This document shows positions 11,888 through 21,588 of a stretch of 64,000 nt of DNA, piece after piece. Every line of letters begins with the position of its first letter. Position 1 is the stretch's first letter. The notes beneath the pieces are model-generated. The model was not told where the DNA came from and searched no databases. It saw only the letters and a list, made by a program, of their open reading frames with translations. This DNA comes from Neelides folsomi (Eukaryota > Arthropoda > Collembola > Neelipleona > Neelidae), in contig JAQGBZ010000177.1 of assembly GCA_034687125.1 (NCBI GenBank), positions 1 through 64,000 of the forward strand, given 5' to 3'. The position numbers and the translations under genes are program-made.

Positions 11888-13576
11888 TTGTTAAAAATGG
11901 TTAATGAACATCGTACGAGCACGCAACAGCATCGACCAAGCTCACCGAGCACTCAACAACATCGCCCGAGCACACAACAACATCCAAGCACCGCCGCTCG
12001 TCAACATCACCAAACGATTGTCTCCAAAGTGGAAGAATCCGGGAAAGATATTCCTTTTGCATGGAAAGGAAGTAAAGTCCACGCGGCCAGAGAAGAAGAA
12101 ACTCCAAAGAGAAAAGAAGACGAAAAACCGCCAGTCAAAGAAGAACGAAAAGATTCAAAAGAAGCGAAAGACCAAAACGAAACTTTGGGGAAGATAAAAC
12201 CGAAAAAAGCTGTTCATTTCACATCTGACACCAAATTGGTCACATCGCCTATTTACCTGAGAACAATTATTTTCACTTGTTTAATTGCAAGACACGAACC
12301 TGATCCAACGACTTCAACGACGACAACAATCGCGACAACAATCACGACTACAGAGACAACAAACTGAACAACACCAGAAGTTCCATTTGATTGTTTGGGC
12401 ATTAATTGGCCGCTCATGGTCATAAAAATTAATGAAATCAGCTCAAATCTTTCTAGATCATATTTAGGTAATTTAACTAAACATTTAATGCTAAACTAAT
12501 TCACTAATTAAAATATTAATAATATTTTATTTTAATTTAATTATTTTAATTAATCTTATAATAATAATTACAATTACAATTAAATAAATAAAATTACAAT
12601 AATAACTTTGTTTAGGTTTCATTTTAATGAATTTGATCGTGGCGTTTGGATTTGCAGCAATTGCAGTAACAACCTTTATTGTATGAAATAATCAAATTCT
12701 CAAATCCTCATTAATTACTAAATTAATCATCAATTATAATTAAATTAAGACTTAATTATAAAGACCAGTTTAGTAATTTTATTACTAATTTAATTTTTTG
12801 TTCAGAGACAAGTTTGGTTTCTTGCCATTGCCTGGATGTTGTGTTACGTTGCCAGTGGGATTTATTTCTTCATGATCTTCATCATCTTGGTGGCCAGAGT
12901 GAGTTTCATTAAAGACGACGGTCAAAGGAAATTCCTCGGAGTTGACGCAAAGGCAGAGGTCGGGCCGAGTTACGGGGCTTGGCATGGCGGATACATCGCG
13001 GCCATTGTCATTTATTTTATTAGATTCTTGGCCGTCTTTGGCTCACTTATGCCATATCTCATTGTTAGCAAAATTAAAAATTCAAATTTCATATAAATTA
13101 ATTAATTAATGACTTACTTAAATTGACTAAATTGAATTAATTTACTTAATGACAATTATTTACTTAATGACAGCTATTAATTAATGACAATTAATGTACA
13201 ACAATTATTCATTCATTTCAATTTTCAGGAGCTTGAAAAGAACCGAGGCGAAGAGGACGTTGAGAAAATGGAAATTAGCAGGGAAAAAGACGCCGTGGCG
13301 GAACTAATGGTGAAAATGGGATTCCCCGATTACGACATGGGCGACGAAGGGAAAATCCACGATAAGAAACCAGGAAATTCAACGAAAGAAGAAGAAGAAT
13401 CTCACCATCATTCTCATAGGAGAAAAAGCAGCCGTCGCCGACATTCACACGTCCACCACGACCACTACCACGATCATGACAAGGACCATGACAAAGACAA
13501 AGACCATAAGGAACATGAACACCATGAACATTCCGAACATCGAAAATCTCATTCCCATCCCGGTCATCCACATTGA
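11888..13576 (+). CDS. Four-span membrane protein with His-rich C-terminus; in-frame TGA in exon 1
   Basis: Family not recognised. Exons: 11888-12467, 12616-12680, 12806-13063 and 13229-13576; phases agree at every junction, giving about 416 codons. The N-terminus is Gln/His/Ser-rich, then Lys/Glu-rich (cytoplasmic-looking). A first hydrophobic segment lies near PIYLRTIIFTCLIA, followed by a Thr-rich loop; helix 2 FILMNLIVAFGFAAIAVTTF; helix 3 AWMLCYVASGIYFFMIFIIL; helix 4 GGYIAAIVIYFIRFLAVFGS. The tail has many His, Asp and Lys residues (HHDHYHDHDKDHDKDKDHKE), suggesting metal binding or low complexity only. In the Thr-rich loop a TGA at 12365-12367 breaks the frame, but TTPEVPFDCLGINWPL continues in the same frame into the next exon. 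The donor after exon 3 (GTTAGC) is weak. AATAAA lies at about 13627. An ATG at 11897 is an alternative start. Confidence 0.6.
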
Positions 13577-13998
13577 CATTCAATTCATCATCATCGGTCA
13601 CCGCCCAAAACTCCACCTAAAGGAGAAAATAAACCCGCTCAAGTTTAAATTCAATTAAGTAATTATGATTAACTATATGTAGCTATGATCAAGGATGCTA
13701 TGATGGACCATTGTTATAAATTACTTATAGTTTAAAATTTTATTAACTCATTTGTTAACCATTAGTTAGAATTAATAACGTTATCTAACATGTTAAATAA
13801 TTAATTTGTTAATTCCCGTCATGTTTTTCAAGAATGTGCAAATATGAATAATATATAAATTTTGTTAAATAATATATGATAAATAATATATGATAAAAAA
13901 CACATTTTGTTAACAATGAGTTTAATTTTAATAGTGTTCAATTATTAGAAACAAATTCTTAGTAATTTTGCTAATACTGAGTATATGCAAAAAAAATT
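13577..13998. other. AT-rich intergenic stretch
   Basis: Nothing supported beyond the likely 3' untranslated end of the preceding gene. Confidence 0.5.
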
Positions 13999-14154
13999 GG
14001 CTGACTTTCGGAAAGCCAGCACATAGTGTGTATTGGTATATGAATACAAGTTACGCCCTCTAACTTAACCTAACCTAACCTAATACAATTGAATAGCCTC
14101 ACCACGGTGTACCATGGAAAAAGTGCCATAATGCTGGCTTTCCGAATCCCAGCC
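13999..14154. mobile_element. 156-bp MITE, GGCT ends, perfect 8-bp target duplication
   Basis: The ends are imperfect inverted repeats: GGCTGACTTTCGGAAAGCCA at the left, and GGCTGGGATTCGGAAAGCCA on the opposite strand at the right. Identical AAAAAATT flanks it at 13991-13998 and 14155-14162, the expected 8-bp target-site duplication. Inside are three TTAGG-type telomere-like units (14065-14083 as CCTAA) and a CCATGG word. It has no coding capacity. GGCT ends and 8-bp duplications link it to the elements at 17800-19125 and 27380-27529. Confidence 0.85.
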
Positions 14155-14424
14155 AAAAAATTGTTTCTTTGTATTGCGAATTGCGACTCTTGAAGTCATG
14201 AATGAGATTAATTGTAAATAATAATTCTCTAATCTTATATAATTTTATTTTATTAATAAGTTATGAGTCACATGAGTCATGACTCATGACACAAGTTACA
14301 TAATATTAGATTATTGATTCAACTTTAACCCAATATGAATTAATCATTAATTTGCGTAATAATTAAAACATATGTCCAACATACCATATTAATATGAATT
14401 GTTATATCAATTAAACTGCAGAAC

Positions 14425-14432
14425 TATATAAA
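14425..14432 (+). promoter_or_regulatory. TATA box of the OBP-like gene
   Basis: TATATAAA lies 88 bases before the ATG at 14520, a suitable distance for a short 5' leader. Confidence 0.45.
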
Positions 14433-14519
14433 CGACAAGATTTTTAACACAACATTAAAAGTTTTTTAATTATTTGATTTAACATTTTATTTATTGTATT
14501 GTTAAAATATTTTACTAAA

Positions 14520-15380
14520 ATGTTTCAAATAAAGTTAATTTTCATTTTCATCATTGGAGTTTGTCTTTTGGGAAATTGTGAATGTTGCTATAAGGATTCA
14601 TCCAATATTAAACAAATCAATGATGATTGTTACATCGAAACGAAATTGGCCAATTAGACTTTACCGAATTCAAAAGATGAATGGTTTGGAGATTCATTTG
14701 ATGACAAGGTGATTAATCAATTAACTTAATTATCTCCATCAGTTTTTATTTTTTAATTAATTATAATTTAATTATAAAGTGGTTTCACTTAATTAATATT
14801 AATTTTTTAGTGCTTTTCATTGTGTGTGATGAAAAAATATAATTGGGTAAAACTTTTAAAAAACAATCTGAATTTACATTTTATAACATATAACAATTGT
14901 TAATTAAAATTATTAAAATATTTTACGAGATTTTAATAAAATAATAAAATAATTAATTTTTTAATATTTAAATTTATTTAGTTGGATAAAAGAAATCTTC
15001 CTTCGTTTAGGAATTTTTATGCTTGGGTTTCAATTAACGCCAAACCTGAAGCTAGGAAAAAACATTTTACCGTTTATTCAGAATGCAGCCACCAATATTT
15101 AGGTACAATTTACAATCTTAATAACAAAACAAAGTTTTTTATTCATAATTTTTACTTTGATTACTTATAAAAATTATTCTTAGAAAATAACTTAATCACT
15201 TCCGATGGCAAAACGAGAAGTAATTGTAAAATTCTAAGTAACTTTAGAGCGTGTTTTATATACAAAACCTACGAGGTAAGTAATATATATTAATTATTTG
15301 ATTTCAATTCAATTTCAATGAAAATAATTAATAATTACCTAAATAATTAATTTTTTATATTTCAGCTCTGCTACACATAA
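14520..15380 (+). pseudogene. Odorant-binding-protein-like gene (5 exons) with one in-frame TAG
   Basis: Exons: 14520-14708, 14811-14846, 14982-15102, 15184-15275 and 15366-15380; phases fit throughout and give 150 codons. A signal peptide (MFQIKLIFIFIIGVCLLGNC) is followed by a cysteine pattern matching insect odorant-binding proteins: C1 in DDCYIE, 26 residues to C2, CFSLC (C2-x3-C3), 41 residues to C4 in YSEC, 20 to C5, then C5-x8-C6 (CKILSNFRAC). The C4-C5 gap is longer than usual, and there are extra cysteines at the mature N-terminus and the extreme C-terminus. Such proteins carry small hydrophobic ligands in sensillar lymph or other fluids. A TAG at 14655-14657 lies between C1 and C2; the frame is otherwise open. 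No splice choice of sensible length removes it. It is a young pseudogene, a readthrough gene or a base error. The family call rests on spacing, not on sequence identity. Confidence 0.6.
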
Positions 15381-15505
15381 TTTAAATATTTACAAATATC
15401 ACCATGGTGATATCACTTTCAAATTTGTTTTAAATTGTATTTAAATACATAGTAATTATTTATATTATAATTTAATTTAATCACATTGAAAATATTTTTA
15501 CGCTT

Positions 15506-17701
15506 TTAATGGACTAATATTACAATTTTAGTTGAAATAATTATTTCATAAATTACATAAATTCCTGCAATTGAAAATAATAAAATGATGATTAGAAATA
15601 AAGAATAAAATATCTGAATTTTAAGTGTTTTTGGTGCGAATTCGTTATCATTTAGAGATTTAAATGTGTTTATTTGGTTGTAGTATTTTCGGTTTAATTT
15701 CCGCATTTGTAATAATAAAGTTTCTTTATGTGTTTTATTGGCTTTTAAGTAAACGTGTGATTGGTAAAATAATTCAAAATTGTTTGCTCCATCGTTCCAC
15801 ATTTTATAAATTCCAGATTCAACGATTCTTAAAAGTAAATTTTCATAAATAAAACAAAATTTTCCATTTGGAACACAAAATAAAAGTTCTTGATAACCAA
15901 AATTTGTTTCTGGAATGTTTTGTACAATAACGCTGTATCTATTTCTTGCGATTAATTCTAAAATTGACTTTGATTGCCTAAGATTAAAATTTCTATCGAT
16001 TATATAAAATTCATTCGGTAAATTTATCATTCTCCCATTTTTAGAAATTAAACGATTTTTACTCGCTGAATTTAAAATATTAAATAAATTTAAGGGTGAA
16101 AAATGCATAATGTTTTCAATTTTGGCAATTAAATGGAAATTTTGTGAATTGTTGAATTGCTTGATAAAATCAGGTTTTAATAATTCCGATAAATCAACAT
16201 TTCGAGGATTATTTTTTAAAGACTCCAAAAATTCATTGTAAGAATTCGTCGAAAATAAAGTAATTATAAATAGATTAGAATTAGATAACGCCAATTGGCT
16301 AAATGTTGATTCAATATTTGTTCTTTGACCTAAAGCAATCAAACTGGTCAAATTTCCCCTATGGACTGATCTTAATAAATAAATAATTACCAAAATGAGA
16401 AATGAGAAAATATTTAATTTAGAATTTTTAAAATAATTAATATAATTCTGATTGTTTGTAAATAAAAAAAAGATAGAAATTGCAACAATTAAAATGGCAA
16501 ATATTAAATAAAGAAGCCAAACAATTAATTCAAAAGAACAAAAAAGAAGAAAATAATTAATATTAGAATTTTTAATTGTGTATTTAGCGAATGTATATTG
16601 GATTGGTTTGATTCCAGTGCTAAAGAATGCAAGTATGAAATAATCATTAACTGAATATTGAATATTCTCCTTATGAATGGAATATTGGGCAAAATGAACA
16701 CTTGTGCTATAAGTAAAATTAAGAATTTCTTTTGCCATCATTGCAAAACAAAAATCAGAAGAATAAAAATGAGGTTGATTCGATCTCATCGAACAAATTT
16801 TATTAAATTCTCCATTCAACCAATTGCCCAAATTTCCAACAAAAAGAAATACAAAACTCGCGCTTTCAAAATCTTTGAAATTTGGATTTTTAAAATTTTT
16901 CAAAATTTTTTCATTTTCCCAATTTGAAGGTTCAACGAGAGGAAATAAATTTTGATGGATTTGGTTAAACATAAGATTTACTGGGTAACGTTTTTTGAAT
17001 ATTCCATTAACGTCTGTAAATTTTCCAATGATTTTTAAATATTTTGGAATTTTATTTCCCATAGATGTCGCATAAAAAATTAACTGACTTTCCTTCATAG
17101 TTAATGCCAAAAAATAATGCAGTAATATTTGCTGAGCAGTGATTAATTTTGAAATGTGCGCAAAATCTGCAAATGAATTTTCGTTCAATTTTTCTCTTTC
17201 GACATTATAGGCCAAAATATTAAAATCAAATTTAAATAAAGGTTTGATTAAAATTACAAGTGATGCGAAAAGGTGTACATGCGCAAAATCAAGAATGTTT
17301 TTTACAATTTTGCAATCGTCGATCATCACCAAGGCAGAACATTTTATATAGCGATTGTAAATGTTGAACATATTTCTAATCTTGAGTAACTTTCCAGTTG
17401 CCTGAACAACCATTGGGATAAGATTCTGGTTTGTGATTGAATCATTTTTAAAATAGATTGTTATTGTGAGAGGAGAAACTTTATAAATTTGGACATAATT
17501 CTCAAACAAGTCGCTATTTTTTGGGCATGCAAAATTTTTAATTATATTCACATCGCAATATTTCATTTCTTCTAGATAAAATGAAATTTTATTATTATGA
17601 TCTTTATCATTTTTTAAGAAATTTTTAAATACCAAACATTTTCCAGATTGAATATTTGAAATTATCGTAAAACACAATATATTAAGGATAAATTGAAACA
17701 T
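15506..17701 (-). CDS. Divergent ionotropic receptor, intact (731 aa)
   Basis: Single-exon gene for a chemosensory-type ionotropic receptor. A signal segment (MFQFILNILCFTIISNIQSG) precedes an extracellular region with conserved cysteines (MKYCDVNIIKNFAC). M1 is SFELIVWLLYLIFAILIVAI, M3 lies near IFSFLILVIIYLLRS and is followed by VHRGNLTSLIAL, the family's counterpart of the glutamate-receptor SYTANLAAF motif. The S2 end reads LLLRIVESGIYKMWNDG, and M4 follows NRKYYNQINTFKSL. The usual ligand-binding residues of glutamate receptors are not evident, as in other divergent IRs. About 25% of the codons are Asn, Ile or Lys, in line with the local AT bias. Its first 170 codons and 5' flank are duplicated at 26.6-27.4 kb. 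The ligand is unknown. Confidence 0.9.
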   Translation of the reverse strand: MFQFILNILCFTIISNIQSGKCLVFKNFLKNDKDHNNKISFYLEEMKYCDVNIIKNFACPKNSDLFENYVQIYKVSPLTITIYFKNDSITNQNLIPMVVQATGKLLKIRNMFNIYNRYIKCSALVMIDDCKIVKNILDFAHVHLFASLVILIKPLFKFDFNILAYNVEREKLNENSFADFAHISKLITAQQILLHYFLALTMKESQLIFYATSMGNKIPKYLKIIGKFTDVNGIFKKRYPVNLMFNQIHQNLFPLVEPSNWENEKILKNFKNPNFKDFESASFVFLFVGNLGNWLNGEFNKICSMRSNQPHFYSSDFCFAMMAKEILNFTYSTSVHFAQYSIHKENIQYSVNDYFILAFFSTGIKPIQYTFAKYTIKNSNINYFLLFCSFELIVWLLYLIFAILIVAISIFFLFTNNQNYINYFKNSKLNIFSFLILVIIYLLRSVHRGNLTSLIALGQRTNIESTFSQLALSNSNLFIITLFSTNSYNEFLESLKNNPRNVDLSELLKPDFIKQFNNSQNFHLIAKIENIMHFSPLNLFNILNSASKNRLISKNGRMINLPNEFYIIDRNFNLRQSKSILELIARNRYSVIVQNIPETNFGYQELLFCVPNGKFCFIYENLLLRIVESGIYKMWNDGANNFELFYQSHVYLKANKTHKETLLLQMRKLNRKYYNQINTFKSLNDNEFAPKTLKIQIFYSLFLIIILLFSIAGIYVIYEIIISTKIVILVH

Positions 17702-17799
17702 TTTTTATATTCAGATTTTTAGTTCTTTAATATTAGAATTTTAAATAAATAAAACTAAATTTATTATTTCGATATCTTGAATTCAATAACTCAAAATTT

Positions 17800-19125
17800 G
17801 GCTAACATATCGCTATCTTGTAAAATTGAGGCTCCATGGAGCAACATGGTGCTCCATGAAGCGGAATTTTATAAGATAGGGAAACTTGCATTGAAAACAG
17901 CATGGAGTTAAATTTCGATTCATGGAGCACCATGGTGCTCCATGCAAAAAAGCTCCATGTTGGTAAAAATCGCTCCTGAAAACTCCATGGTGCTCCTAAA
18001 TCTACATGGTGCTCCATGTAAAACACAAAATAGTTCTACTGCATTTAAAAATATCATAATTCCCCATTCACTGTAAAATGACAAAATGGGTTAAAATGAA
18101 CCTCCGTTCATGAAACTCATGGTACTCGACAAATTAGTAAATTAGTTGAAAGGGAAAGAGTTTTCATTATTAAAAAGTTCGCTGAAACGAAAAACGCTTC
18201 AGAAGTTGTTAGACGATGATTTCCAAACCTTGCCTCTAAATAGCAGCACAGTTGGTAGGTTAATGAGAAATTTTGAAGAAACAGGGAGTGTGTTAGACAA
18301 AAAGAAAACTGGGAGGCCAAAGACGGTCAGAACCGAAGAGAATCTTGCGGTCTTAAAACAAAAAAATTGAAGAAAATCCTCTCGAACCGACCTCGGCTAA
18401 AAGATTGTCACTTGAGCTGAATTTTAAGCGAACCTCCGTCCAACGTATGCTGAAAGATTTATCTTTTAAATCGTTTCATGCCACTTATGTCCAAGAACTG
18501 AAAGTTGGGGATCGTGCAAAAAGGATCGAATTTGCGAAACGATTTTTATCCTTGGTGGATGCTGATCACTCTTTCATCGATCTCATCATATGGTGTGATG
18601 AAGCTTGCTTTTGTCTCAATGAGACTGTTAATCGGCATAACGAGGTATTTAGCTTTCTGCTTTCACTCTTTCGCCTTTCGCCTCCCCTCCAGCATATTGA
18701 ACATTTTGGGACATATTGAATCAACCCAAATGAAAATTTGTCGAGTACCATGAGTTTCATGAACGGAGGTTCATTTTAACCCATTTTGTCATTTTACAGT
18801 GAATGGGGAATTATGATATTTTTAAATGCAATAGAACTATTTTGTGTTTTACATGGAGCACCATGTAGATTTAGGAGCACCATGGAGTTTCAGGAGCAAA
18901 GGTGGAGCACCATGGAGTTTTCAGGAACGATTTTTACCAACATGGAGCTTTTTTGCATGGAGCACCATGGAGCTTTGATTCATGGAGCAACATGGTGCTC
19001 CATGAAGCGGAATTTTATAAGATAGGGAAACTTACATTGAAAACAGCATGGAGTTAAATTTCGCTCCATGGAGCACCATGGTGCTCCATGGAGCCTCAAT
19101 TTTACAAGATAGCGATATGTTAGCC
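17800..19125. mobile_element. 1.33-kb DNA transposon with about 330-bp inverted arms and 8-bp target duplication
   Basis: Left arm 17800-18131 and right arm about 18738-19125 are inverted copies of each other. Both end with GGCTAACATATCGCTATCTT reading inward. Flanks CAAAATTT (17792-17799) and CAAAATTC (19126-19133) form an 8-bp duplication with one mismatch. The arms are packed with CATGGAGCACCATGGTGCTC palindromes. A 60-bp piece (17858-17917 and 19004-19063) stands in direct instead of inverted orientation, so it was flipped in one arm. Between the arms lies a decayed transposase fragment. A duplicated copy of the flanking DNA at 27.2 kb lacks the element. Confidence 0.88.
18132..18719 (+). 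pseudogene. Decayed IS630/Tc1-type transposase, N-terminal and first catalytic Asp only
   Basis: Three successive frames make up one protein. First, a helix-turn-helix start (ERVFIIKKFAETKNASEVVR) from about 18140. Then, from about 18205, NSSTVGRLMRNFEETGSVLD with the KKTGRPKTVRTEEN linker. After a slip in the A run near 18360 comes TSAKRLSLELNFKRTSVQRM, and finally LIDLIIWCDEACF-like sequence with the first DDE aspartate and FCLNETVNRHN. The match is to the arthropod transposase family with a DDE_3-type domain. The protein stops at 18719, before the second and third catalytic residues, so it cannot act. At least two frameshifts separate the pieces. Confidence 0.75.
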
Positions 19126-19133
19126 CAAAATTC

Positions 19134-19618
19134 AATTAAACTTGTTATAATATATTTTTTATCTCATTATGCGATTTTTAATTAAAAGTTTTAAAGTAAA
19201 TATTAAACAATCGATGAATTATTAGCCAAATGATTTATTCAATACAAATTCAAATAACTACCAATATAATATACATTGTATTATGTACATTAATCAAATT
19301 TATTAATTTTATAGGTACATCCCCTACATCTTTTGATTTTGTAAAATGTTTTGATGGGATTTTTATAACATTTTATCCCAAATTCGTCCAAATTATGTGA
19401 AAATATGTGAATAAAATGCCAAAATATGTGCTTACATATTTTTCTACGTGAATTGGCCAAAATAATTATGTAAAATGTGTGCTTCTCAAAATCATTCTTT
19501 TGTCATGATCGGTGTGCAACCCTAAAAGAAATCTTCCATCTATTACCGCAAATTGTATTTATATACAAAATCCGCCGTTTGTTTATTATTTTATTTTATT
19601 TATATTTAAGGCAACAAT
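19134..19618. other. AT-rich spacer, 5' flank of the minus-strand IR beyond the insertion
   Basis: The part 19134 to about 19270 continues the upstream region of the IR gene at 15506-17701, as shown by its copy at 27217-27360. No gene is seen. Confidence 0.55.
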
Positions 19619-20364
19619 TTAATATTTGACATCGTCGGGTTTTGGATATCCACATTTTGAGAAATCCGTTCTAAAAACTTTCGACGTATCCAACCCAGCA
19701 ATGTTGAGGATCGTAAATATATCTTGTTCTTCCTGTTTGCTCAATCGCTTCGTCGTTGGAGTGTTCACGGCCCAAGTAATCGGCCCATCCCCACCAATAA
19801 CAACAATTGAATACAAACCCTTCGGATGCGAAAAGAATCGGCCAAGAGTCTCTTTTAAATCTGATTTAAAATTTTAAAAAAATTATATTTTCCTTTTTAA
19901 ATATTTCGGTATAATATATAAATCATATCATTCATATTTATTTCTAAGAAAATTATTTAATTTACAATTCAATAATTAGAATAATAATATTTCATACCAG
20001 TAATTCCAGGTGCGTTGAGGACCACAGGTTTGTAAGTATTCCATTGGAAATTGCTCAAAGACGTGATTTCGATGGATTTTCCCCATTCAGTCACTTTGAG
20101 TGAGTCTTTTGTCCACAGGACTCGGCCACAATAATTTTCTATATCCAAATTGTTGTCGTTGAATGCCTTGGCGTCTTCTTTGATCAAGTCCAGCTGTATC
20201 ATATTTACATACAGCAATTGATCGCTTTCCAAAGAGACTGGGCTGGTTAGGTTATCACACTGTTTTTGTTTTTGATAATTTCCACGACCATTTGATTTGT
20301 ATTCCCTCCCATAGCCAAATGATAAAAACATAAGAAAAATCAACAATGGTATTTGATTTGCCAT
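19619..20364 (-). CDS. Small secreted protein, unknown family (2 exons)
   Basis: Exons 19998-20364 and 19619-19860 on the minus strand join in phase to 202 residues. The N-terminus MANQIPLLIFLMFLSFGYGR is a clear signal peptide, probably cut after YG. The mature chain has a Gln/Lys/Gly-rich start, cysteines at QCDN, ENYCGR and SKCGY, and a region LYSIVVIGGDGPITWAVN followed by SKQEEQDIFTILNIAGLD. No known catalytic motif was identified. The gene lies between two IR genes, but nothing shows a functional link. A start at 20364 is supported by the signal peptide and by an upstream AT-rich leader. Confidence 0.7.
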
Positions 20365-21588
20365 TTTTGAATTCTGAAATCATTTCGCTCTTACTTCCTT
20401 TTTATTTGCGTTGAAGAATGCCAAGAATTTGAATGTTCTAAGATAATAATAAATATGAACAAATGAATATTTTATGAACATTTTTTCAGAAGTTATTTGC
20501 GGCGTTAAATGTTAAATGGAATGTTAATTATTAATTATTAATCCATATGGATAATGCAATTAAATATTTAAGTATACAACTTGTATGTATTATGAAATTA
20601 TGATGACTTGATGACAATAAGGTAAATTATTTGCAAAAAAATATTTTCCTTTTAAAGAGCAACGCATTGTGATATTGTGAATAAATGAAGACATCCCTAA
20701 ACTATTTTGAATTGTGCAACAGCGTTTCGATCTCAACCTAATTAACTAAAAATAAATACCTCAAGCAATATCAATCTTCGAATTGATAAATATAAAATTA
20801 TAATGAAATATGTTATATAAAGCAATCATACCCACTCGGCATATTGCTATGTACTTATAATTTAAATCCTTTCAATTCAAGTTAAATAGTTTAATATACC
20901 TACGTACATAAACACGTACTTATAAGTTCTAATGTTAATCCTATTATATGATATAGCTATAAATATTTGAATACATAGAATTAGTCATTGTTGTGTCATT
21001 TTGTTTCATTAAATTGTTTTTTCATATATCTTAACAAAAATTTTTAATTGTTTTCATCAGCGTTCGTGTTGTATCTAAGGGAACAGTTTATTTCATTATA
21101 TACATATTTGAATTTCATTAATAATTGTTTGTTTTTATTAAATTTTTAATATCGAAAAATCGTATGGGTCCAAGAAAACATTGACACATACAATTCAAAA
21201 TTTACATAAATATACATGTTAATCATGACAAAACCATAACAAATGCTATAAAATGTATTTATATTTACATTAGTACTGTTACTTCAGCTAAAGAAAGTAA
21301 TACGGTAAAATATATTGAATTCGGATTTAAATTTCAAACCTGTTTACTAAACTAATTAATTTAAACCCCATAATGATAGAAAAAAATTAAAATCGTTAAT
21401 AAATAAATTTGAATTAAACTTTCACACGAAATAATTGAATTTACAAAATTGAAAATTAAATCCATTTCATGTCTCTTATTCTTAAAGTTTTAAAATAATC
21501 TAACTAAAAAATTTATAGAAATGCTTTAACTACTTATGATTTGAATATTAGCTGTAAGTTAATTTTTTCTTAAGATTATTTTAAAAAA
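20365..21588. other. Intergenic spacer between divergent genes
   Basis: About 1.2 kb of AT-rich DNA between two divergently transcribed genes (20364 minus and 21589 plus). No further gene or repeat was found. Confidence 0.5.

Noticed and set aside
14061-14083. Telomere or chromosome end
   Set aside because: Only three or four CCTAA units, located inside a MITE; interstitial and short.
18786-19025. 79-codon frame
   Set aside because: Lies in the transposon arm made of CATGGAGCACC repeats.
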